From: CAZEIW01 sp964512305
GTDB lineage: Bacteria; Pseudomonadota; Gammaproteobacteria; Burkholderiales; Burkholderiaceae_F
NCBI GenBank assembly: GCA_964512305.1
Contig: CAZEIW010000175.1
Coordinates: 1 to 17,202 of the forward strand
Direction: 5' to 3'
Length of the DNA stretch: 17,202 nt
Shown: piece by piece, positions 7,909 to 14,334 of the stretch
Position numbering within the stretch: position 1 is the stretch's first letter
How the letters are laid out: each line of letters begins with the position of its first letter
The notes under the pieces: model-generated
Database searches by the model: none
Told to the model about the DNA's origin: nothing
The model's input: only the letters and a program-made list of their open reading frames with translations
Translations under genes and position numbers: made by a program

Positions 7909-9038
7909 TGCGCGGCAACGTCGTGATCGCCGGGATCGGCCGGACGGCCTTCGGCAAGCTGCCGGGACGGAGCACGATCTCGCTGAACGTCGAGGCCTGC
8001 CGCGAGGCGCTCGCGGACGCCGGGGTCGAGAAGGAAGCGGTCGACGGGCTCCTGGTCAAGCCGCCCACTTCGAATCCGCAGTTCATGTACGGACAGACGC
8101 TCGCCGAGGCCATGGGCCTGCAGCCGCGCGTCGGCGGCGCCTGGGACCAGGGGGGTGCGGCCAACATCTCGCTGATCTCGTTTGCCGCGATGGCGATCGA
8201 GCACGGCCAGTGCGAGATCGCGCTCGTGTGCTACGCGGACAATCCGCGCACGGGCAGCCGTCACGCGTACGAGAAGGCATGGGGCGACGATGCCGCGTAC
8301 GGATGGTTCGGCGTGCCCGCGGGTTATGCGATGCTGGCGCGAAGGCACATCGAGGAATTCGGGACGACCTCGGACCAGCTGGGCGAGATCGCGGTCGCTG
8401 TCCGCGGCCACGGCGCGGCGAATCCGCACGCGCAGCTGCGCAAGCCGCTGACGCTCGAGCAGTATCGCGAGTCGCCCTGGGTCGTCGATCCGCTGCGCCG
8501 CGACGATTGCTGCCTGGTCTCGGACGGCGCAGCCGCCGTCCTGCTGATGAGCGCCCGCCGCGCGAAGTCGGCCGGCGTGAAGAAGCCCGTGCCGATCCTT
8601 GGATTCGGCCAGGGCCAGACTTCGTGGGACGTCGCGCAACGAGCCGACCTCACACGCACCTGCGCCGAAGTTTCGGGAGCGACGGCGCTGAAGATGGCCG
8701 GGCTTTCGGCGCGCGACATCGATGTCGCCCAGATCTACGACTGCTTCACGATCACGGTTTTGATGACGCTCGAGGCGTACGGCTTCGCGCCGCGCGGCCA
8801 GGGGGGGCCGTTCTGCGCCGGCGGCGCGTTGAAGGTCGGGGGCGCGCTGCCGGTCAACACCTCGGGTGGGCTGCTGTCGGAAACGGGCATGCCCGGGCTG
8901 CAGCTGGTGCTCGAGGGGGTTCGGCAGATGCGCGGCGAGGCGACCCTGCAGGTGCGCGGCGCCGAGAACTGCATCGTCAGCAACCAGGGTGGAATCATGC
9001 ATACGCACTCGACGCTCGTGCTGGGGCAGGCGATATGA
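7908..9038 (+). CDS. Thiolase-fold protein (SCP2-thiolase/lipid-transfer type) lacking the nucleophilic cysteine
   Basis: A 376-residue thiolase-superfamily protein starting in a TGATG overlap. The opening GNVVIAGIGRTAFGKLPGR (3-21) and C-terminal SNQGGIMHTHSTLVLG (358-373) are typical of the SCP2-thiolase-like group. The segment where thiolases carry the acylated cysteine reads WDQGGAANISL (79-89), with no Cys. The usual HDCF motif is YDCF here (Y277-F280), and the C-terminal CxGG cysteine is also absent. A normal thiolase mechanism is therefore unlikely. In the steroid side-chain enzymes Ltp2/ChsH2, a cysteine-less thiolase-like protein plus a DUF35 protein is a retro-aldolase, and the next gene here encodes a DUF35 protein. 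I infer a carbon-carbon lyase on a hydroxyacyl-CoA. A run of seven G (8801-8807) does not break the frame. Confidence 0.88.
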   Translation: MRGNVVIAGIGRTAFGKLPGRSTISLNVEACREALADAGVEKEAVDGLLVKPPTSNPQFMYGQTLAEAMGLQPRVGGAWDQGGAANISLISFAAMAIEHGQCEIALVCYADNPRTGSRHAYEKAWGDDAAYGWFGVPAGYAMLARRHIEEFGTTSDQLGEIAVAVRGHGAANPHAQLRKPLTLEQYRESPWVVDPLRRDDCCLVSDGAAAVLLMSARRAKSAGVKKPVPILGFGQGQTSWDVAQRADLTRTCAEVSGATALKMAGLSARDIDVAQIYDCFTITVLMTLEAYGFAPRGQGGPFCAGGALKVGGALPVNTSGGLLSETGMPGLQLVLEGVRQMRGEATLQVRGAENCIVSNQGGIMHTHSTLVLGQAI

Positions 9039-9451
9039 GCGCCGGGCGGCCGAGCGAGACGGTGTTCCCCGGTCCGCAAGCCGACCAGGCGGGCACCGAA
9101 TACTGGCGCGCGCTCGACGAGGGCCGCCTGCTGTTCCAGCGTTGCGACGACTGCGGCGAGGCCTGGCTGCCGGCGCGCGCCGAGTGCCCGCATTGCCTCG
9201 GGCCGCGGAAGCGGTGGGAGACGGCCTCGGGAAGGGCGCGGCTGGTGAGCTGGGTCGTCTATCACCACGCCTACCACGACTATTTTGCATCGCGTCTGCC
9301 GTACAACGTCGCCGTGGTCGAGCTCGAAGAGGGGCCGCGCCTGATCAGCAACGTGGTGGGAGCAATCGGGCGGCTGCGGATCGACATGCCGCTGAAGCTC
9401 GTCATCGAGCGCGAAGCGGGCATTGCGCTGGCGCGGTTCGCGCCGGCCTAG
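9035..9451 (+). CDS. DUF35 zinc-ribbon/OB-fold protein, partner of the thiolase-fold protein
   Basis: A 138-residue protein with an N-terminal helix (EYWRALDEGRL, 22-32), a four-cysteine zinc ribbon (C37-x2-C40, C51-x2-C54) and a C-terminal OB-fold of about 75 residues that in this family contacts acyl-CoA. Proteins of this type form complexes with thiolase-like or HMG-CoA-synthase-like partners, where they bind substrate or hold the complex together. ChsH2 with Ltp2 is the best-known retro-aldolase example. The 4-base ATGA overlap with the thiolase-fold gene strongly suggests a stoichiometric complex. It ends the first tight run of genes; a 77-base gap follows before the transporter. The family is secure, and the exact activity is inferred from the partner. 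Confidence 0.9.
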   Translation: MSAGRPSETVFPGPQADQAGTEYWRALDEGRLLFQRCDDCGEAWLPARAECPHCLGPRKRWETASGRARLVSWVVYHHAYHDYFASRLPYNVAVVELEEGPRLISNVVGAIGRLRIDMPLKLVIEREAGIALARFAPA

Positions 9452-9513
9452 CGGGGCGGTCTGCACCAGGCGTCGTGATACCTCACACCAACAACGAAGT
9501 GCCAACCCGAGAC

Positions 9514-9520
9514 AAGGAGG
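9514..9520 (+). promoter_or_regulatory. Strong ribosome binding site of the binding-protein gene
   Basis: AAGGAGG, eight bases before the ATG at 9529, is the strongest ribosome site in the window. It fixes the start of an open frame that otherwise runs far upstream, and it fits the high expression usual for periplasmic binding proteins. I see no convincing sigma-70 promoter or terminator in the 77-base gap 9452-9528. Confidence 0.8.
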
Positions 9521-9528
9521 AACACCGA

Positions 9529-10752
9529 ATGCTCTCCCGGATTTTCCAGGCGGCCTTGATGGCCGCGCTGACGGGCGTTTTCGCGTCTGGCGCGCATGCC
9601 CAGGCACCGCTGCGCATCGGCGCGATCAATCCTTACAGCGGACCGCTCGCGCTGTACGGCGACGAAGTGGCGCGCGGCTACCAGCTTGCGGTCGACGAGA
9701 GGAACGCGAAGGGGGGCGTGCTGGGGCGCAAGATCGAGCTGATCCGCGGAGACGCGGCCAATCCGCAGCAAGGCATCGCGGCGGTCGACCAGCTCGTGAC
9801 GCGCGACAAGGTCGATCTGTTCATCGGCACGTACATCTCGGCGGTCTCCAACGCCGCCAGCGACGCGGCGCTGCGCTACGGCAAGATCTACTGGGACACC
9901 AACGCGCTCGCCGCCGATCTCACAGAGCGCGGCCTGCCCAACTTCATCCGCGTCGGTCCCAATGCCGCTCTCATCGCCGACATGAGCGTGCGGGCCGTCG
10001 CCGAGATGATCGGCCCGGCGCTGCACAAGCAGCCGGGCGACGTGACGATCTGGATCGAGCACGAGGACTCGATCTACGGCACGTCGATCGGCGACCTCCA
10101 GAAGCGGCTGCTCGATGGCAAGGGATTCAAGGTGCTGGGCGAGGGCGCTCACAACTTCAAGGCGGCGGATCTTACCGACGTCGTGCTGCGCACCAGGCAC
10201 GCCGGTCCGGACATCTGGCTGGTCACCGGCTACGTGCCCGACATCAACCTGCTCGAAAAGACCTCGCGTGAGCAGGGCTTCAAGCCGCCCGTGATCCTCA
10301 CCGTGGGCACCGGCGACACGAACGAGACGCTCGAGGCGCTCGGCCCCGACTTTCTCGAGGGCGTGCTCGTCGTCTCGTATCCGCGCCCGGACATCTCGGA
10401 AGCCTTCGGTCCCGGGGCTCGCGCGTACCTGGACGCCTACCGCAAGGCCTACAACCGGGAGCCGATCGCGCCGCAGAGCCTGACCGCGTACACCGGCATG
10501 AAGATCCTGCTCGAGACGGTCGAAGCGGCGGGATCGACCGAGGTCGACAAGGTGCGCGCGGCGGCGGCGAAATTCGACAAGCCGATGAACACGTACCCGT
10601 CGGGTTCCGGCGTGAAGTTCGACGACAAGTTCCAGAACACGCGCGCGGCCTTCACGGTGATCCAGTGGCAGGGCGGCAGGCAGGTGACCGTGTTCCCGCC
10701 CGACGCGCGGGCGGCGGGCGTGGCTTTGAAGAACCTGCCGCGCAAGCAGTAG
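9529..10752 (+). CDS. ABC transporter substrate-binding protein, branched-chain amino acid (HAAT) type
   Basis: A periplasmic solute receptor for the importer encoded just downstream. The 407-residue precursor has a Sec signal peptide: positive MLSR start, hydrophobic core to about residue 20, and an AHA-QA cleavage site after A24. There is no lipobox cysteine, so it is soluble. The mature part opens with LRIGAINPYSGPLALYG (28-44), the standard start of Leu/Ile/Val-type (Peripla_BP_6) receptors, followed by FIGTYISAVSNAA (98-110) in the ligand-binding region. These receptors bind amino acids, amides, urea, aromatic acids and other carboxylates, so the name does not define the ligand. By context it should recognise the substrate, or a related acid, of the flanking catabolic enzymes. 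It is separated from its permease by a large palindrome, consistent with a receptor made in excess over membrane parts. Confidence 0.92.
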   Translation: MLSRIFQAALMAALTGVFASGAHAQAPLRIGAINPYSGPLALYGDEVARGYQLAVDERNAKGGVLGRKIELIRGDAANPQQGIAAVDQLVTRDKVDLFIGTYISAVSNAASDAALRYGKIYWDTNALAADLTERGLPNFIRVGPNAALIADMSVRAVAEMIGPALHKQPGDVTIWIEHEDSIYGTSIGDLQKRLLDGKGFKVLGEGAHNFKAADLTDVVLRTRHAGPDIWLVTGYVPDINLLEKTSREQGFKPPVILTVGTGDTNETLEALGPDFLEGVLVVSYPRPDISEAFGPGARAYLDAYRKAYNREPIAPQSLTAYTGMKILLETVEAAGSTEVDKVRAAAAKFDKPMNTYPSGSGVKFDDKFQNTRAAFTVIQWQGGRQVTVFPPDARAAGVALKNLPRKQ

Positions 10753-10772
10753 GGGGAGCGTGCGATGGGGAG

Positions 10773-10878
10773 CGCCCTCACCCCCGGCCCCTCTCCCGCA
10801 AGCGGGAGAGGGGAGCCCCAAAGCGGCCGCCGTGCCTCCCCTCTCCCGCTTGCGGGAGAGGGGCCGGGGGTGAGGGCG
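10773..10878 (+). repeat. 106-nt inverted repeat with 43-bp arms (REP-like double palindrome)
   Basis: Bases 10773-10815 are perfectly complementary to 10836-10878, leaving a 20-base spacer. Each arm also carries its own small palindrome: CCCCTCTCCCGC, two bases, then GCGGGAGAGGGG, at 10788-10813 and 10838-10863. The RNA could form either one long hairpin or two short ones. There is no T-run after it, so it is not a classical intrinsic terminator. Head-to-head paired palindromes between genes resemble REP/BIME elements, which can stabilise upstream mRNA or dampen downstream expression. It sits between the binding protein and the first permease, a common place for such elements. No second copy is visible in this window. 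Confidence 0.9.
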
Positions 10879-10921
10879 GCAAAAGAAGGTAGAGCTCGCG
10901 CCAGGCCGCAGCCCGAACCCA

Positions 10922-11812
10922 ATGGATAACGTCCTTCACATCCTCGTCGTCGGCCTCATGCTCGGCGGGATCTACGGTCTCGTCAGCGTGGGCCTGAACC
11001 TCGTCTTCGGCGTGATCCGGATCGTCAATTTCGCGCACGGCGAGCTCGTGATGCTGGCCATGTACGGGGCCTGGCTGTGCCATGACCTGCTGGGACTGGA
11101 CCCGTACCTGTCGGTGGCGCTCGTGGTCCCGGCCCTGTTCGTACTGGGCCTCGTGCTGTACCGGCTGGTGCTGCAGCCGCTGCACGCGGAGCCGTCGATG
11201 CAGATCTTCGCGACCTTCGGCCTGCTGATCGTGTTCCAGAACGCGGTCCTCGCGCTGACTCGCGGCGAGGGCTACAGCGTGCCTTCCAAGGTGGCCGGGC
11301 TGACCGTGGCCGTCGGCGACATCTACGTCACCTATTCGCGGCTGATCATCTTCGCCGCACTGACCCTCGTCGCCGTGGCGCTGCACCTGTTCCTGAAGCG
11401 CACCCTGACAGGCAAGTCGATCCGCGCCGTGACCCAGGACCGCCAGGTGGCGCGGCTGATGGGCATCAACGTCGAGCGCACGTTCACGATCACCTTCGGC
11501 CTCGGCGCCGCGCTGGCCGGCCTGGCGGGCGTGCTGCTTTCGCCGCTGTACACGCTGTCGCCGGGGATCGGCGGCAATTTCATCCTGGCCGCCTTCGCGG
11601 TGGTGGTCCTCGGAGGCCTGGGCAGCGTGGCAGGCGCCTACTTCGGCGGACTCATCGTCGGCGTGGTCGAGGCGTTCGCGGGCTTCTACATCGACCCGGA
11701 GCTCAAGCAGGCGGTCTGGTTCCTGATCTTCCTCGCCGTGCTGGTCGTGCGTCCTTCGGGGCTGTTCGGCCAGGCCGGTGCCGAGGAGATCGGCATGCGC
11801 GAGCAGGCGTGA
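10922..11812 (+). CDS. livH: HAAT-family ABC transporter permease (LivH-like)
   Basis: An inner-membrane permease of 296 residues, typical of LivH, with about eight hydrophobic segments. The family signature SVGLNLVFGVIRIVNFAHGE (22-41) is near the N-terminus. The cytoplasmic coupling-loop motif IRAVTQDRQVARLMGI begins near residue 167, followed by a Gly-rich helix pair (LAGLAGVLLSPLY, then VVLGGLGSVAGAYFGG). The gene follows the palindrome at 10773-10878. The ATG at 10922 has no clear ribosome site; AGAAGG at 10884-10889 is too distant. The start suits homologues, but translation may be weak or structure-controlled. It pairs with the next permease to form the channel. Confidence 0.92.
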   Translation: MDNVLHILVVGLMLGGIYGLVSVGLNLVFGVIRIVNFAHGELVMLAMYGAWLCHDLLGLDPYLSVALVVPALFVLGLVLYRLVLQPLHAEPSMQIFATFGLLIVFQNAVLALTRGEGYSVPSKVAGLTVAVGDIYVTYSRLIIFAALTLVAVALHLFLKRTLTGKSIRAVTQDRQVARLMGINVERTFTITFGLGAALAGLAGVLLSPLYTLSPGIGGNFILAAFAVVVLGGLGSVAGAYFGGLIVGVVEAFAGFYIDPELKQAVWFLIFLAVLVVRPSGLFGQAGAEEIGMREQA

Positions 11813-11815
11813 GGC

Positions 11816-12895
11816 ATGAAGAACGAGCCGATGATCGCCGATGCAGGCGCCATGGCGGGCGTGGCCGACGAAACCCAGCCGCCCGAGCCGGCGCCCGATC
11901 CGGCGCTCGGCCTGATCGCCTGGAAGCGCGTCGGCCTGCTGTACGCCGGCGGCCTTGCCCTGGCGGTGCTGCCGCTTGTCTTGCTCATGGGCGATCTCTT
12001 CTGGGTCAACGTGCTGACCTACACGTACCTCTTCGCGGGGCTCGCGGTCGCCTGGAACATCCTTGCCGGATTCGGCGGCCAGTTCTCGCTCGGGCACGGC
12101 GTGTTCTTCGCGGTCGGCGCCGATACGACGGCGCGCCTGTTCCTGAACTGGCACCTGTCGCCCTGGTTCGGCGTGCTGCCGGGGGCGATCGCCTGCGCGC
12201 TGTTCGGGCCGCTGCTGTTCCTGCCGACCTTCCGTCTCAGGGGCTCGTTCTTCGCGATCGCGACGCTCGCCTTCAACGAGGTCGGGTTCGTGTTCTCGAA
12301 CTACTTCGATTCGGTGACCGGCGGTCCGCGCGGCATGCAGGTGCCGTTCCGCGCCGGTTTCGCGAACATGATCTTCGCCTCGCCGATCGCCTACGCGATC
12401 CTGATGTTCTCGTTCATGGCGCTCGCGCTCGCCGTCACGATCGTGCTGATGCGGAGCCGCCTGGGCTATTACCTTCTCGCCGTGCGCGAGGATGAGGTGG
12501 CGGCGCGCGCGGCCGGCATATCGGTCACCGGGGTGAAATTGCGTGGCACGGCCCTGTCGGCCGCGCTGACGGCGCTCGGCGGCGGGCTGTTCGCGATGTA
12601 CGTGCGCACGATCGACCCGACGACGCTTTTTTCACTTCCCGAGGTGGGGGTCAAGTTCGCACTGCTGTCGCTGATCGGCGGTATCGGGACGATCATCGGG
12701 CCGGCGCTTGGCGCGTTGCTGATCATTCCGCTCGAAAGCTGGTTGCGTGCCGCCTTCGGCGGCGCCGACCCGGGCGTGCACCTGGTCCTGCTCGGGATCG
12801 TGATGCTCCTCGCAGCGCTGTTCATGCGGCGCGGCCTCGTGGGCACGGCCGACGGGCTATGGCAGCGCTGGAAGCACAGGAGGCGGCGGAGATGA
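11816..12895 (+). CDS. livM: HAAT-family ABC transporter permease (LivM-like)
   Basis: The second membrane component of the importer, 359 residues. The first 35 or so residues are hydrophilic and Pro/Ala/Glu-rich, presumably cytoplasmic, followed by multiple hydrophobic helices. Family motifs are FGGQFSLGHGVFFAVGA (around 83-99) and the coupling loop AVREDEVAARAAGISV (around 222-237), which contacts an ATPase subunit. It starts 3 bases after the preceding permease stop. The nearby GAGG is very close to the ATG, so initiation probably relies on coupling. The stop overlaps the ATPase start (ATGA). The C-terminus is Arg/Lys-rich (KHRRRRR). The ligand path cannot be inferred from sequence alone. 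Confidence 0.92.
   Translation: MKNEPMIADAGAMAGVADETQPPEPAPDPALGLIAWKRVGLLYAGGLALAVLPLVLLMGDLFWVNVLTYTYLFAGLAVAWNILAGFGGQFSLGHGVFFAVGADTTARLFLNWHLSPWFGVLPGAIACALFGPLLFLPTFRLRGSFFAIATLAFNEVGFVFSNYFDSVTGGPRGMQVPFRAGFANMIFASPIAYAILMFSFMALALAVTIVLMRSRLGYYLLAVREDEVAARAAGISVTGVKLRGTALSAALTALGGGLFAMYVRTIDPTTLFSLPEVGVKFALLSLIGGIGTIIGPALGALLIIPLESWLRAAFGGADPGVHLVLLGIVMLLAALFMRRGLVGTADGLWQRWKHRRRRR
12878..12883 (+). promoter_or_regulatory. Ribosome binding site fixing the livG start
   Basis: AGGAGG lies eight bases upstream of the ATG at 12892, which overlaps the permease stop as ATGA. An earlier in-frame ATG at 12859 has no such site and would add 11 residues not typical of the family. The 12892 start is preferred. 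Confidence 0.75.
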
Positions 12896-13614
12896 ACCAG
12901 CCGTTCCTCCAGGTGCGCGGGGTCGAGAAGCGCTTTGGCGGGCTCGTTGCCGTCAACGACGTGTCGTTCGACCTCGCACGCGGCGAGATCGTGAGCATCA
13001 TCGGGCCCAACGGCGCCGGCAAGACGACGCTCTTCAACCTGCTGACCGGGCAGCTCAGGCCCAGTTCGGGCGAGGTCCGCCTCGACGGCGAACTCATCAA
13101 CGCGCTGCCGCCGGAGGAGCGCGCGCGGCGCGGCCTGGGGCGCACGTTCCAGATCGCCAAGCCGCTGCCGTCGCTCACCGCGCTGGAGAATGCGATGGTC
13201 GGCTCCTTTTTGCGCCACCGGCATTTGCGCGCCGCCGAGGCCAAGGCGCACAAGATGCTGCGCGAGGTGGGGCTGGCGCGGCGCGCCGACGTGCGGGCTT
13301 CGCAGCTGACCCTGTCGGAGCGCCGCCGCCTCGAGGTGGCCCGGGCTCTGGCGCTCGAGCCCTCGCTGATCCTGCTCGACGAAGTGATGGCTGGGCTGAA
13401 CCAAAGCGAAGCCGGCGAGTGCATCGATCTGTTCCGCCGCCTGAACGAGGGGGGTCTCGCCTTCCTCATCATCGAGCACAACCTGAAGGTGGTGCGCGCG
13501 TTCTCCCGGCGCGTGATCGTGATCGACCGCGGCGCCAAGATCGCCGACGGCGAGGCCGACGAGATCCTCGCCCTGCCGCGCGTGGTCAGTGCCTACCTCG
13601 GAACGAGGCATTGA
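12892..13614 (+). CDS. livG: HAAT-family ABC transporter ATP-binding protein (LivG-like)
   Basis: One of two cytoplasmic ATPases powering the importer, 240 residues. Walker A is GPNGAGKTT (38-46), the Q-loop lies in RTFQIAKPL (84-92), Walker B is LILLDE (159-164) followed by VMAGLN (165-170), and the switch histidine is H196 in IIEHNL. The ABC signature is not LSGGQ: the equivalent segment is LTLSERRRLEVARAL (139-153). Degenerate signatures are usual in LivG proteins, and the LLDEVMAGL form marks one sub-branch. In the LivG/LivF heterodimer this leaves one consensus ATP site, made of this Walker A and the LivF signature, and one degenerate site. The stop overlaps the livF start by one base. 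Confidence 0.93.
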   Translation: MNQPFLQVRGVEKRFGGLVAVNDVSFDLARGEIVSIIGPNGAGKTTLFNLLTGQLRPSSGEVRLDGELINALPPEERARRGLGRTFQIAKPLPSLTALENAMVGSFLRHRHLRAAEAKAHKMLREVGLARRADVRASQLTLSERRRLEVARALALEPSLILLDEVMAGLNQSEAGECIDLFRRLNEGGLAFLIIEHNLKVVRAFSRRVIVIDRGAKIADGEADEILALPRVVSAYLGTRH

Positions 13615-14330
13615 TGGGCCGCTTGTTGACGGTCGACAAGGTCTCGTCCGGCTACGGGCAGACGCCGGTGCTGCGCAAGGTTTCGGTGCACGTCGACACG
13701 GGCGAAGTTGTCGCAGTCGTCGGCGCCAACGGCGCAGGCAAAAGTACGCTGCTGCGCACGATCGCCGGGTTGGTGCGCGCGGGCAGCGGCGAGATCGTGT
13801 TCGACGGCATCCATGTCACCCGCCTGGCGGCGCACACGATCGTCGGCCACGGGCTGTCGATGGTGCCTGAGGGCGGGCGCCTGTTCCCGTTCATGACGGT
13901 GCTGGAGAACCTGGAGCTGGGCGCGTTCGGGCCGACCTCCCGCGGCGACCGCCAGCAAAGCCTCGAAGACGTGATGCAGCTGTTTCCGATCCTGCGCGAG
14001 CGGCGCTCGCAGCTGGCGGGGTCGCTGTCGGGCGGCGAGCGGCAGATGTGCGCGATCGCGCGCGCCCTGATGAGCCGGCCGCGCATGCTGATGCTCGACG
14101 AGCCCTCGCTCGGCCTGTCGCCGGCGATGCTGGAGAAGGTGTTCGATCTGATCCGCACCGTGGTCGCCTCGCGCGACCTCACGGTGCTCCTGATCGAGCA
14201 GAACGTCGCCGACGCGCTCGAGATGGCGAACCGCGCGTACGTGATCGAGGGCGGCAGCATCGCGAAATCGGGCCCCGGGGCGGAACTGCTGCACGATCCC
14301 GACATTCAGCGCGCGTACTTGGGGCTGTAG
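13614..14330 (+). CDS. livF: HAAT-family ABC transporter ATP-binding protein (LivF-like)
   Basis: The second ATPase of the importer, 238 residues, starting in a TGATG overlap. Walker A is GANGAGKST (37-45), the Q-loop region reads MVPEGGRLFPFMTVLENL (83-100), the signature is a full LSGGERQM (138-145), and Walker B is LMLDEPSLGL (159-168). The switch position is glutamine (Q196 in LIEQN), as in E. coli LivF, so this is a family trait and not a defect. The C-terminal DIQRAYLGL is typical. It completes the binding protein-LivH-LivM-LivG-LivF set. The AtuA-family gene starts only 4 bases later, so transporter and downstream enzymes are probably on one transcript. Confidence 0.94.
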   Translation: MGRLLTVDKVSSGYGQTPVLRKVSVHVDTGEVVAVVGANGAGKSTLLRTIAGLVRAGSGEIVFDGIHVTRLAAHTIVGHGLSMVPEGGRLFPFMTVLENLELGAFGPTSRGDRQQSLEDVMQLFPILRERRSQLAGSLSGGERQMCAIARALMSRPRMLMLDEPSLGLSPAMLEKVFDLIRTVVASRDLTVLLIEQNVADALEMANRAYVIEGGSIAKSGPGAELLHDPDIQRAYLGL

Positions 14331-14334
14331 CGTC

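Noticed and set aside
8801..8807. Run of seven G in the thiolase-fold gene as a phase-variation or frameshift site
   Set aside because: The frame continues through it with conserved family motifs on both sides, and such runs are common in high-GC genomes. There is no sign of a broken gene.
7908..9038. Annotating the thiolase-fold protein as acetyl-CoA acetyltransferase
   Set aside because: The nucleophilic cysteine and the C-terminal cysteine motif are absent, so the usual thiolase reaction is not supported.
10773..10878. The palindrome read as a rho-independent terminator
   Set aside because: The stem is strong, but no T-tract follows on the + strand; the next bases are mixed and A-rich. 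The downstream permease genes need the transcript unless a separate promoter exists, and I could not see one.
12859..12891. Earlier ATG start for livG at 12859
   Set aside because: It lacks a ribosome site and adds an Ala/Glu stretch not seen in the family, whereas the ATG at 12892 has AGGAGG at ideal distance and an ATGA overlap.
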